Assembly: GCA_030550395.1 (NCBI GenBank)
Contig: JAUQPL010000003.1
Location: forward strand, 154,763-218,762
Direction: 5' to 3'
Length of the DNA: 64,000 bases
Source of the DNA: Bacteroidota bacterium
GTDB lineage: Bacteria; Bacteroidota; Ignavibacteria; Kapaibacteriales; HRBIN21
The notes under the pieces are model-generated. The model did no database searches. It had not been told where the DNA came from and saw only the letters and a program-made list of their open reading frames with translations. The position numbers and the translations under genes are program-made. Shown here piece after piece: positions 43,659 to 51,751 of this stretch (position 1 is its first letter; each line of letters begins with the position of its first letter).

Positions 43659-43923
43659 TGGAGTCTCCACAAGCAGTAACGTAGAGCACGGCGGCCTCCC
43701 GCAGCCGCAGACCAACCCTGACCCCACGGAATTCAACCTCAATGCCCCCACCGAGTGGAGCCCGCCGGCGGATGAGGAGCTGTGTTCCAATGGTCAGCCC
43801 AAGCTCGCAGAGGCGCTCTATTACCGAACTCTCACCCTCATATCGGCGCACAACGAGCTGTCGGCGGAGCGGTGCTCGATTCAGTGGCACCTCTATTTCC
43901 GTCTGCCCCATAGAGGCTCTCAT
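43639..43923 (-). CDS. feoA: FeoA-domain protein
   Basis: This 94-residue SH3-like protein accompanies FeoB in ferrous iron uptake. ERLCELGLTIGTQLLIRRRAPLGGGIEVEFRG (the LxxLGLxxGxxIxVxxxxPxGGPxxV-like core, residues 37-68) and a final strand LRLREAAVLYV are clear. The start at 43923 may alternatively be the ATG at 43911. It heads feoA-feoB-ROK. A TAAGTTTG box 20 bp upstream is a likely promoter. No Fur box is evident by eye. Confidence 0.9.
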   Translation of the reverse strand: MRASMGQTEIEVPLNRAPLRRQLVVRRYEGESSVIERLCELGLTIGTQLLIRRRAPLGGGIEVEFRGVRVGLRLREAAVLYVTACGDSNAYRSS

Positions 43924-43942
43924 GGGTTATTCAGACTGAGTA

Positions 43943-43950
43943 CAAACTTA
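43943..43950 (-). promoter_or_regulatory. -7 box TAAGTTTG for feoA-feoB operon
   Basis: A perfect TAnnTTTG match on the minus strand, extended as TAAGTTTGTAC, 19 bp upstream of the feoA ATG. It is divergent from the tRNA-Lys promoter 48 bp away. Confidence 0.5.
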
Positions 43951-43997
43951 GCGGGAGTAGTCCAAAGGGATGGCATAAGCAGAAGGCGTGGAAGGCG

Positions 43998-44005
43998 TAA
44001 TTTTG
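43998..44005 (+). promoter_or_regulatory. -7 box TAATTTTG immediately upstream of tRNA-Lys
   Basis: A perfect TAnnTTTG match ends 4 bp before the first nucleotide of the tRNA (44010), so transcription would start at or within a base or two of the mature 5' end. This leaves little or nothing for RNase P to remove. Confidence 0.5.
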
Positions 44006-44009
44006 CAGT

Positions 44010-44082
44010 GCTCCCTTAGCTCAGCTGGTAGAGCAGCGGACTCTTAATCCGCGGGTCGGGGGTTCGAATCCCCCAGGGAGCA
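44010..44082 (+). tRNA. trnK: tRNA-Lys (anticodon CTT)
   Basis: The cloverleaf folds fully. The acceptor GCTCCCT pairs with AGGGAGC, and the D arm is GCTC...GAGC with a standard AGCTGGTA loop. The anticodon stem GCGGA/TCCGC encloses loop CTCTTAA, giving anticodon CTT (codon AAG). The T arm is GGGGG-TTCGAAT-CCCCC, with discriminator A at 44082. The 3' CCA is not encoded (genome reads CCG), so it must be added by a nucleotidyltransferase. Confidence 0.97.
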
Positions 44083-44106
44083 CCGGTTGAGAAGGGGGTT
44101 GGCTCT

Positions 44107-44370
44107 ATGGCGAAGGCGATTCGGAATTCTCGGCTCAAAGGGCAGTGGAGCTTCCCGTTGGAACGGCGCAATTGGGCGATCATTGGGATTGGTATCGCCC
44201 TCATTGCAGTTGGCTATGCCTTGATGAGTGTGGGGATCTTTACGCGGTATGACCACCCACTGTCGCTTGTTGTTGCACCCATTGTGCTGGTGATTGCCTA
44301 TCTGGTGGTCATCCCATACGGGATCCTGAAGCGGTGGGGCTCCTCGGATTCGCAGAAAGCATCCCAATGA
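44107..44370 (+). CDS. DUF3098 small membrane protein
   Basis: This 87-residue protein has two TM helices: NWAIIGIGIALIAVGYALM (about residues 22-40) and LVVAPIVLVIAYLVVIPYGIL (about residues 54-74). The pattern N-(Y/W)-x-x-x-x-x-G-I-x-L-I-x-x-G-(F/Y)-x-L-M followed by APIV matches DUF3098, typical of Bacteroidota, where it often sits beside ftsX and uppP. Neither is nearby here. AAGGGGG upstream may be the ribosome binding site. Its last 62 bp overlap the 3' end of pgeF on the opposite strand. The function is unknown. Confidence 0.75.
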   Translation: MAKAIRNSRLKGQWSFPLERRNWAIIGIGIALIAVGYALMSVGIFTRYDHPLSLVVAPIVLVIAYLVVIPYGILKRWGSSDSQKASQ

Positions 44371-45079
44371 AGGCGACCATACGTCCGGCGCGAGCGCCAT
44401 CTCGGCGGAAGGAGTGATATCGGTTTTCGCCAATGGTGCAGCCGGGGGAGCTTTCAATATGAGGTTTGAGGATTCCCAGCTGAAGTAAGCGGCGGCGGAT
44501 TTCGCCACGAAGGTCCAGTCGATAGAACTCTTCGTCGATTGGTTGACTGCTGTGGGGGAAGCGCTGGGCAACATCGGCGCGCACGATGTAGCGTTCGGCG
44601 GAAGCACAGGGGGAAAGATAGACGAGGATTCCCTCAGGAGAGCAGCCTGCGCGGAGAAGCTGTTCCACCCCGGCTTCTACAATACCAGCGTCAATTCCTC
44701 GCCATCCAGCGTGTAGGGCAGCTACGACGGGGGGTTCGGGAGAGAACAATAACACAGCACAGCAATCTGCGATTCGGATGCAGAGGAATAGATTGGGCAC
44801 GGTTGTCAGCATTCCATCACTTTCCTCTACGGGACTTCCTTCAGTAATCCAACGGACCGTGGCGCCGTGGACTTGGCGCTGGAACTTGAGCCGCTCTACC
44901 GGCACACCCAATGTTGCTGCCAGAAGAAGTGTTGCCGGATTCGGGGTAGATATGTCGTCAATGGAGAAGCCCCGTGGAGGGAAACGTTCCAGAGCACGCA
45001 GCGTAACCCCAGCAACGACAAGGTCGGGAAAAATCGTGGGGCTTTCAACTGGGATGGCTGCTACCAAGGCTTTGAGCAT
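44309..45079 (-). CDS. pgeF: Purine nucleoside phosphorylase / polyphenol oxidase family PgeF (YfiH)
   Basis: This 256-residue laccase-domain (DUF152) protein belongs to a family shown to act on purine nucleosides and, in E. coli, to edit a muropeptide precursor. The zinc/metal residues are visible in RQVHGATVRW, RIADCCAVLLF and ALHAGWRGIDAG. The C-terminal CTIGENRYHSFRRDG is also typical. The normal end is near GRMVAFIGM; here ~16 more residues are read from sequence shared with the convergent DUF3098 gene, suggesting a lost original stop. A TATCTTTG box lies 21 bp upstream of the ATG. Confidence 0.9.
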   Translation of the reverse strand: MLKALVAAIPVESPTIFPDLVVAGVTLRALERFPPRGFSIDDISTPNPATLLLAATLGVPVERLKFQRQVHGATVRWITEGSPVEESDGMLTTVPNLFLCIRIADCCAVLLFSPEPPVVAALHAGWRGIDAGIVEAGVEQLLRAGCSPEGILVYLSPCASAERYIVRADVAQRFPHSSQPIDEEFYRLDLRGEIRRRLLQLGILKPHIESSPGCTIGENRYHSFRRDGARAGRMVAFIGMLSANPRSPTASGSRMG

Positions 45080-45100
45080 CGGCAGTTAAGGGTGACACTA

Positions 45101-45108
45101 CAAAGATA
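45101..45108 (-). promoter_or_regulatory. -7 box TATCTTTG for pgeF
   Basis: A perfect TAnnTTTG match on the minus strand, 21 bp before the pgeF ATG, in the 106-bp divergent region shared with the aldehyde dehydrogenase gene. On the plus strand, GTATTTTCG near 45150 is a weaker candidate for the dehydrogenase. Confidence 0.45.
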
Positions 45109-45185
45109 CGCAGGAAGTTCTCTGCAGCGGATTTAGCCGTGCAAACCCCGTATTTTCGCTGGGAGCCCAAAGTGGGAAAAAGTAC

Positions 45186-46622
45186 ATGCAGCGCTTGAGC
45201 AATTTCATCGGTGGGGAGTTCTCTCCACCGATTGAGGGGCGTTATCTGGAAAAGCGAGACCCAGCGACGGGGGAGGTCATTGCTTTCGTACCGGCATCGG
45301 GGGCCCAGGATGTGGAGGCCGCGGTAGCGGCGGCCCAACAAGCTTTTCCCCAATGGGCTGCTGTACCAGCAGAAGAGCGCTTTAGCCTCCTGATGCGAGT
45401 TGCAGAGCTGCTTGAGGCTCGCAGTGAGGAACTGGCGTTGGCGGAGTCCCGGGATACAGGGAAGCCGCTGTGGTTGGCGCGGCAAGTGGATATTCCACGG
45501 GCGATACGCAACTTTCGCTTCTTTGCAGCGGCGGTACTGCATTGGTCTTCGGAAGCCTATCCGGCGCAGGCATTGCACTATACCATTCGGCAACCGCTGG
45601 GGGTAGTGGCATGTATTGCCCCTTGGAATTTGCCGCTGTATCTGCTCACATGGAAGGTTGCCCCTGCGTTAGCGGCGGGCAATTGCGTTGTTGCAAAGCC
45701 TTCAGAGTTGACTCCGACCACAGCGACCATGTTGGCTCAGATTATTCAACAGGCTGGCTTCCCAGCCGGAGTTTTTAACGTGGTGCATGGAGAAGGGTCT
45801 GTTGCTGGAGCTGCCTTAGTTGCTCACCCGGCTGTACGCGCTATTTCTTTTACGGGGGGGACCCACACCGGAAGGGAAATCGCTCGCATAGCGGCACCCT
45901 TGTTCAAGAAGCTTACCTTAGAGCTCGGGGGTAAGAATCCCACGATCATTTTCACTGACAGTCCGTTTGAGCAAGCGGTGGCGGAAGCCGTGCGCGCAGC
46001 TTTTTCTAACCAAGGGGAGATTTGTCTGTGCGGCTCTCGGATTCTGGTGCAACGTCCTCTGTATGAGCGCTTCCGCCAGGAGTTTGTGCAGCGTGCTCGT
46101 ACCTTACGCGTTGGCGATCCCTTAGATCCATCTACGCAGCAGGGGGCATTAATCTCGGAGGCCCACCTGCAAAGGGTTTTGAGCTACGTTGAGTTAGCCC
46201 GTCAGGAGGGCGGTATTGTCCTCTGCGGCGGGGAGCAAATCCGGCTGGAGGGGCGTTGTCGCAATGGTTACTTCTTTGCGCCAACGGTCATTGAGGAATT
46301 GGGTCCGAAGTGTCGGGTCAATCAAGAGGAGATCTTCGGTCCGGTGGTCACGCTGTTGCCCTTCGATGAAGAGGAGGAGGCCATCGCCATTGCAAATGGG
46401 ACTCCTTATGGTCTGGCGGCCAGTGTCTGGACAGAGAATCTGGCGCGGGCGCACCGTGTTGCAGGGGCACTTCAGGCGGGCATTGTCTGGATCAATTGCT
46501 GGATGGTGCGGGATTTACGGACCCCCTTCGGCGGTATGAAGCAATCCGGACTCGGGCGGGAAGGCGGATGGGAGGCTTTCTATTTCTTTACGGAGCCAAA
46601 GAGCGTGACGGTAGCACTGTAG
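45186..46622 (+). CDS. Aldehyde dehydrogenase, ALDH8 / 2-aminomuconate semialdehyde dehydrogenase type
   Basis: This 478-residue NAD-dependent dehydrogenase has the cofactor site ACIAPWNLPLYLLTWKVAPAL, then FTGGTHTGREIA, the general base Glu in LTLELGGKNP, and the catalytic Cys in FSNQGEICLCGSR. The GEICLCGSR form is characteristic of the ALDH8/2-hydroxymuconic or 2-aminomuconic semialdehyde dehydrogenases. The next gene encodes a protein of the 2-aminomuconate-deaminase type, only 10 bp away. This points to the aerobic kynurenine/2-aminomuconate route of tryptophan breakdown. Upstream pathway enzymes are not in the window, so the substrate is inferred. Confidence 0.85.
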   Translation: MQRLSNFIGGEFSPPIEGRYLEKRDPATGEVIAFVPASGAQDVEAAVAAAQQAFPQWAAVPAEERFSLLMRVAELLEARSEELALAESRDTGKPLWLARQVDIPRAIRNFRFFAAAVLHWSSEAYPAQALHYTIRQPLGVVACIAPWNLPLYLLTWKVAPALAAGNCVVAKPSELTPTTATMLAQIIQQAGFPAGVFNVVHGEGSVAGAALVAHPAVRAISFTGGTHTGREIARIAAPLFKKLTLELGGKNPTIIFTDSPFEQAVAEAVRAAFSNQGEICLCGSRILVQRPLYERFRQEFVQRARTLRVGDPLDPSTQQGALISEAHLQRVLSYVELARQEGGIVLCGGEQIRLEGRCRNGYFFAPTVIEELGPKCRVNQEEIFGPVVTLLPFDEEEEAIAIANGTPYGLAASVWTENLARAHRVAGALQAGIVWINCWMVRDLRTPFGGMKQSGLGREGGWEAFYFFTEPKSVTVAL

Positions 46623-46632
46623 AAAAGGTGGG

Positions 46633-47049
46633 ATGCGACGTGCAATCATTGCCGAAGATGTAGCGGAGCCGGTGGGACCATATCCGCACGCCGTGCAGGT
46701 AGGGCCTTGGCTCTTCCTCTCCGGCATTGGGCCTCGGCAGCGGGAAAGCGCGACAATCCCTGGGGTAATCATGGATGCTGAGGGGCGAGTGATAGAGTAT
46801 GACTTTGCTCTGCAGTGCCATGCGGTGTTCCGCAATGTGGAGCGTATCCTGCAGGCTGCCGGAGCTCGTTGGGAAGATGTGGTGGACGTGACGGCATTTT
46901 TGACCAACATAGAGCGGGATTTTGCCACGTTCAACCGCATCTATGCTGACTACTTGGGGCACGTGCAGGCATGTCGGACGACGGTAGAAGTGCGGCGTCT
47001 TCCGACACCTATCGCCATAGAGCTAAAATGTATTGCGTACCTCGGATAG
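46633..47049 (+). CDS. RidA-family protein, 2-aminomuconate deaminase-like
   Basis: This 138-residue member of the RidA/YjgF family is probably a trimer with active sites at subunit interfaces. The sequence GPYPHAVQVGPWLFLSGIGP near residue 17, the conserved VDVTAFLTNIERDFATFN, RTTVEVRRLPTPIAIELK and the Arg of CRTTV fit the 2-aminomuconate deaminase branch rather than ordinary RidA. It would convert 2-aminomuconate to 4-oxalocrotonate, directly after the step catalysed by the upstream dehydrogenase. AAGGTGGG precedes the ATG. The next gene starts 4 bp after the stop. Confidence 0.82.
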   Translation: MRRAIIAEDVAEPVGPYPHAVQVGPWLFLSGIGPRQRESATIPGVIMDAEGRVIEYDFALQCHAVFRNVERILQAAGARWEDVVDVTAFLTNIERDFATFNRIYADYLGHVQACRTTVEVRRLPTPIAIELKCIAYLG

Positions 47050-47053
47050 GCTT

Positions 47054-50000
47054 ATGCGGGCTGCAGTAGTATGCCTTGGGCTCATCACGGTTGGTGCTGG
47101 AGCGCAGCCGCAGGCGGCGTATATGCTGCCGGATATTGGAGCGCCGGGGATGGCGGTGGCTGTGGAGATTGTAGCCCGACACGATGCCTTTGGAACATTC
47201 GGCAGCGATGGACTCTACGGCAATGAGCCTGGGGATTCTGTGCGGGTCCATTGCGCACGCCCGGCTGATACTGCCTTCATCACGCTGGGTCCAGTGGTGG
47301 TGAGTTGGGGCGGTCGGTTAATAAGCACCCATGTGTTCGTGCATCCATGGGTTCGTCCGAATAGCTGGCGCTGGAGTGAGTTGCGTCCGGAGTTCCGCAT
47401 CCCAATCCAGGTGACGGTCAGTGGGCGGGGAGTAGTTGTGGATACGTTCTACATCGTGCAGCCAACCCCGATTGGGAGGTATACTGGCTCGGAGCGGACG
47501 CTTGGGGAAGGTGCTTTGGGAGTCCGCTCTCGGCGTGGGGCTATGGTGGTGGATAGTCTCCTGCTGCCGCCGGGGGAAGCCTTTCGGGTCTCTGTGGCTG
47601 ATTGTGATCCGTGGACACCGAGCAACCAGGGTTACTTACCCTGTGTCATTATGTCGGTGGGACCGATCCGAGGGGGGGTGGGGACTACTCTCAGCGTGAG
47701 CGGTGAAGGGAAGGATGCTGGTCCCGGCGGCGGGGGTGGAGGAGGGGCTTTCTGCGATGTCCTTCTGGGTTCTGCCCAGGGGAGTGATGGCGGCAGTGGC
47801 TTTACAAGCGGTGGACGGGGCGGCAAGAATGGGTTAGGTGTGGGCAGTAATGAGTACCGTAGCTACGGGAGTAGCACAGGACCGGATGGGGCAAGTCTGA
47901 ATGGGGTTGCTCCGGGTACGTCGCCGCAGTATGAGTCTGCCGGCGGTGGAACAGGGCATCCGTTTGGAACTTCAGGGCAGGGGTGCCGGGATGGAAATGC
48001 TTGCTCTCCCGAGGGTGGGTATGGTGGTGGGAGTGGCTTTCGGCAGCGGCAGGCTGGGGGGGCAGGGGGATATGCGACGCAGGGACAAAGCTCGGGAGGA
48101 AGCAATGGTGGGCGCGAACATGGCAACAGTTGTCTTGTCCCTTTAGCGGGTGGTTCCGGTGGTGCCAGTGGGAATCCGCAAGGAGTCAATGTCTGTTCCG
48201 GTGATGGGGGCGGTGGGGGAGGAGCTCTTCGGGTTGTGGCGCCTGTAATTGAAGAGCTTGGCTTCCTGGCTAATGGGGCGCCGGGGTCTGTTCCTGGGAC
48301 ACCGATGGCTGGACCCGGTGGCGGTGGCTCGGGAGGAGCTTTGCATCTGTGTGCCCCGGGGGGCTACAGAGGAGCCGTCCTCAGTGTCCTCGGTGGACGT
48401 GCTGAAGGAACTCCTACTGGAGGGGCTGGACGAGTCCGAGTCGATGGGCCCGAACTAAGACCCATCTCGGTTCAGCCGGCGGAAGCAACGCGCTTTGTTG
48501 GGCCCAGCATTGCTCTGCTGCCGCCTCTGCCCCGACAGCGAGCCGTGATTCAGGGCACGGGGAATGGACAAGCTATCCTTCTCTACGGCAAGCCGTACGG
48601 AGGGCAATGGCGTCCGTGGGATACGCTCGTGGGCTATGGCACTCGGTGGAGCACGACGGTGACGTTGCCGGCTCCGGATACGCTGTTCTTCTTGGTAGCG
48701 CTCCAGCAGATACCGAATCCCTCGACGGCATCCTTTGCCATGGAGCCATCATGGGTTGTGTCCCCTGCGGCAGCGCGCCTGGTAACGGTTGCCAAGCTCC
48801 CTCGACTCCATGCGCCCAGTGAGCGGACAGTGGATACTGTTCTCTGTGCTGGGTTGGAACGGCAGGATACCTTCGTAGTGGCAAATCGCGGTGAAGCTCC
48901 GTTGGAAATCCAGTGGGCACAGTTCGTTTATGGGGATCGTGGGTTTCGTCTTGTGGCGCCATCGGCGGGGTGGTTTCCATTAGTGGTTGCTCCGGGGGAT
49001 TCGGTGCGCTTCATTGTGGCTTTTCAGGCTCTGGCATCGGTTGGGGTTTTTCGGGATACTCTCGTGCTCATTCATACGGATACCCTCACGGCAGGCTCGC
49101 CCTGGCGCATTGCCTACAGTGCGGTCAAGGATACCCTGTCGTTTGTCCTCACCGATGGAACGGCACCGGTTGGCATGTATGACTTCGGCGTACTCTGTCC
49201 GCGGGAGGAGCGGACGGCGTTGATTATGGTGGTCAACACAGCGCAGCGCTCGCTACGGCTCCGCCCGCCGCAGTTGATTGGAAGTGCGCTCTGGGACGTC
49301 ACGCCGTCAACGGCACTGATCCTTGCGCCGGGCGAACGGCAGGAGCTAACGGTGCGGTGTCGTGCTGGTTTCGTTGGGAATGTCTCCGGAGCGCTTGTTG
49401 TCCAGGAAGCGGACTGTGGCTATGCAGATACAGTCTGGCTTGCCGCTTCCGGGGCAGTGACCCGACTGGAATGGCTGGGATCGGGACAGTTTGGTCCTGT
49501 GCGGATTGGAAGTAGTGCTGAGCTGACGGTCGTGCTGCAGAATCGTGGGTATTCGGCAGCGTGGATCCCTACTGCACCGGCGCTATCGCCACCGTTTGAG
49601 CTTGTAGAGATGCGTCCGCCAGCGCCGGTACGTTTACTACCGCAGCAGCAGCTAGAGTTCCGGGTCCGCTATAGCCCTACGGCGGCGCAGACAGATGCGG
49701 CAGAGCTGGTACTCATTGCTGAGCATTCCGATTCTACGTGTCCCGATACGGCGCGTCTATTGCTCAGCGGGGTGGGAGTGCGGATATCGGCTCAGGTGTA
49801 CCCGAAGTTGCTGGACTTCGGGATGGTGAGTCGCTGTGAAAATCCCGTGGATACGGTGTGGTTGAAGAACACCGGGACGGTGCCCATACGGATTGTTCGT
49901 CCTGCGGCAATCGTTGGTCCTGATGCCACGGACTTCGTTGTGGCTATCCAACCACGTGTTCCCCTTGCGGTAGACCCAGCAGATTCTGTGCTCTACGTTG

Positions 50001-51751
50001 TACAGGTCTTGCCCAGCGGAGCTCCCGGAGTGCGGACGGCCCAGTTAGTGATTATGGTTGATGACACTGTTGATCCGGCACTGACGGTTGGGTTACGGGT
50101 GGAGCGGATTTCCCCGTTTGTTGCAATTCCTGCGGCGGTGGATTTAGGTACTCTTCGGCGAGGGCAGAGCTCTCAGGTGAGGCTAGAAGGACGCAATTTG
50201 CTTCCCCGCCCACTTACGGTGCAAGCCGTGTGGAGCTCTCGACCAGAGGTCGTGGTAGCACCGCAGACCGTTGTCATTCCTGCTGCAGGACAGCAGAGCT
50301 TCGTGGTGACGGTAACACCCCAGCAATTGGGAGTGCTGCAGGCGGAACTGTTCTTCCTGGTCTCCGATCCCTGCCCAGATACCCATCGGGTGTTGGTACG
50401 GGCGGTGGTGACAGGGGAAGGGGTGACGTATACATCGGTGTTGGACTTCGGTGCGGTTGCTTTCTGTGAGGAGCGGGTGGATACCCTCCGCATCAGTAAT
50501 GAGACAGCGGATACTCTTTGGCTTTTGGCGGCGTCGCTTTCGGGCGGTGATGCTGGGTTCTTTGCGGTGCAGTTGCCGCTGTTACCGGTGTATATTGCTC
50601 CTGGACGGGCCGAGCGCTATGCCGTCATCTTCCGCCCGTTTGGGGCGCCTGATGGTATCAGGAGTGCGTGGCTTCGGTTGTCGGCTCGTGTTGGTCCAGA
50701 CCCGTTGCTCATGGAGGTGTTTCTGTCAGGGCGTCGGGAGACACCGCTTTTGAGTGCACCACCGCAGGTCAATTTTGGAGTGATCTTTGCTGGGGGCAGC
50801 TCCCAGCAGCCGGTTGTGCTCAGCAACCGAGGGAATTTGCCGGTGCGTGTCGATAGCGTATGGCTCCAGCAGGGGAGTGCTTTTCGCCTCCTTTCTATGC
50901 CTGGCTTGCCGTATGAGTTGGCCCCGCGGGAGAGCGTGCGTTTCGTCGTTGAGTTCCATCCGTTACAGGCGGGCCGGCAGGTGGACACACTCCGCTTGCG
51001 AATCGGTCGCCCCTGCGTGGATGAACGGGTGCTTCTCCTTTCAGGGATTGGAGTTGAGCCGGTAGAGCTTCACGTGTGGTTCCCCGATACGCAAGCGAGT
51101 CCGTGGGACCGTCGTGTGCGTATTCCTCTCTACTTTGCTCTGTCCCCGGCAGGATACCAGGGAGGTTCTCATTGGGCAGAGATGGAGCTCGAGTACGATC
51201 CGAGCCTCTTTTTGCTCCGGGGGGTCAGTCGTGGTCAGATCGTACACCAGAGGAGCGTTGGCGGATGGGCACGGGTTGCCGTCCGCGTTGAGAGCGTAAT
51301 GGTGGCAAGCCAGGGGGTAATCACGGAGCTTTTCGGCGATGTGCTCTTGGGGCGGGTAGAGGAGACGCCTTTGCGTATTGTGAGCTTCCTTTGGGATGAT
51401 GGGCTTTTGAGTATGCAGACGCGGCATACTGATGGGCGCTTGCGTCTCAGCGGCTTGTGTACGGAAGGTGGGCCGCGCCTGCTGCGTCCGGTGGGGGCCA
51501 CGGTTCTCAGGGCACAGGCGCAGGGAGGTGAGCTTATAGTTTTCACCTCTGCAGGCGAGCGGGGTCGATATCGGTTGGAGCTCTACAGCCTTGAGGGGCG
51601 TCGTATCTGGGAGGTTCAATGGAGTGAGGCCGAAGCGGGCAGACACGAACGCCTCTGGCATCTCGGACGACAGGCAGCCGGCGTGTACGTTGTTGTGTTT
51701 CGTACCCCGACCCAGGGACAGAGTGTACTTGTGCCGGTGATGTCTCCATGA
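47054..51751 (+). CDS. Giant glycine-rich, choice-of-anchor-type T9SS cargo protein
   Basis: The 1565-residue secreted protein has a signal peptide (RAAVVCLGLITVGAGAQ). Residues ~205-470 are dominated by glycine (runs such as GPGGGGGGGAF, GGGSGFRQRQAGGAGG, GPGGGGSGGALHL). Serial ~100-residue beta-sandwich units follow, with recurring phrases such as VDFGxV-like openings (LDFGMVSRCENPVDTVWLKN, LDFGAVAFCEERVDTLRISN, VNFGVIFAGGSSQQPVVLSN) and LxPGxSxxFxVxFxP endings, as in choice-of-anchor D/ASH repeats. The last ~80 residues (YRLELYSLEGRRIWEV, GVYVVVFRT) are a T9SS-type sorting domain. It is probably a large surface adhesin or matrix protein. The frame opens with TTG at 47033; the ATG at 47054 is preferred. 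Confidence 0.8.
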   Translation: MRAAVVCLGLITVGAGAQPQAAYMLPDIGAPGMAVAVEIVARHDAFGTFGSDGLYGNEPGDSVRVHCARPADTAFITLGPVVVSWGGRLISTHVFVHPWVRPNSWRWSELRPEFRIPIQVTVSGRGVVVDTFYIVQPTPIGRYTGSERTLGEGALGVRSRRGAMVVDSLLLPPGEAFRVSVADCDPWTPSNQGYLPCVIMSVGPIRGGVGTTLSVSGEGKDAGPGGGGGGGAFCDVLLGSAQGSDGGSGFTSGGRGGKNGLGVGSNEYRSYGSSTGPDGASLNGVAPGTSPQYESAGGGTGHPFGTSGQGCRDGNACSPEGGYGGGSGFRQRQAGGAGGYATQGQSSGGSNGGREHGNSCLVPLAGGSGGASGNPQGVNVCSGDGGGGGGALRVVAPVIEELGFLANGAPGSVPGTPMAGPGGGGSGGALHLCAPGGYRGAVLSVLGGRAEGTPTGGAGRVRVDGPELRPISVQPAEATRFVGPSIALLPPLPRQRAVIQGTGNGQAILLYGKPYGGQWRPWDTLVGYGTRWSTTVTLPAPDTLFFLVALQQIPNPSTASFAMEPSWVVSPAAARLVTVAKLPRLHAPSERTVDTVLCAGLERQDTFVVANRGEAPLEIQWAQFVYGDRGFRLVAPSAGWFPLVVAPGDSVRFIVAFQALASVGVFRDTLVLIHTDTLTAGSPWRIAYSAVKDTLSFVLTDGTAPVGMYDFGVLCPREERTALIMVVNTAQRSLRLRPPQLIGSALWDVTPSTALILAPGERQELTVRCRAGFVGNVSGALVVQEADCGYADTVWLAASGAVTRLEWLGSGQFGPVRIGSSAELTVVLQNRGYSAAWIPTAPALSPPFELVEMRPPAPVRLLPQQQLEFRVRYSPTAAQTDAAELVLIAEHSDSTCPDTARLLLSGVGVRISAQVYPKLLDFGMVSRCENPVDTVWLKNTGTVPIRIVRPAAIVGPDATDFVVAIQPRVPLAVDPADSVLYVVQVLPSGAPGVRTAQLVIMVDDTVDPALTVGLRVERISPFVAIPAAVDLGTLRRGQSSQVRLEGRNLLPRPLTVQAVWSSRPEVVVAPQTVVIPAAGQQSFVVTVTPQQLGVLQAELFFLVSDPCPDTHRVLVRAVVTGEGVTYTSVLDFGAVAFCEERVDTLRISNETADTLWLLAASLSGGDAGFFAVQLPLLPVYIAPGRAERYAVIFRPFGAPDGIRSAWLRLSARVGPDPLLMEVFLSGRRETPLLSAPPQVNFGVIFAGGSSQQPVVLSNRGNLPVRVDSVWLQQGSAFRLLSMPGLPYELAPRESVRFVVEFHPLQAGRQVDTLRLRIGRPCVDERVLLLSGIGVEPVELHVWFPDTQASPWDRRVRIPLYFALSPAGYQGGSHWAEMELEYDPSLFLLRGVSRGQIVHQRSVGGWARVAVRVESVMVASQGVITELFGDVLLGRVEETPLRIVSFLWDDGLLSMQTRHTDGRLRLSGLCTEGGPRLLRPVGATVLRAQAQGGELIVFTSAGERGRYRLELYSLEGRRIWEVQWSEAEAGRHERLWHLGRQAAGVYVVVFRTPTQGQSVLVPVMSP

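Noticed and set aside
47670..48470. Low-complexity glycine-rich DNA as a possible repeat array or CRISPR-like element
   Set aside because: It is in frame within the giant cargo gene, shows no exact repeat-spacer periodicity, and codes for a continuous Gly/Ser-rich protein segment.
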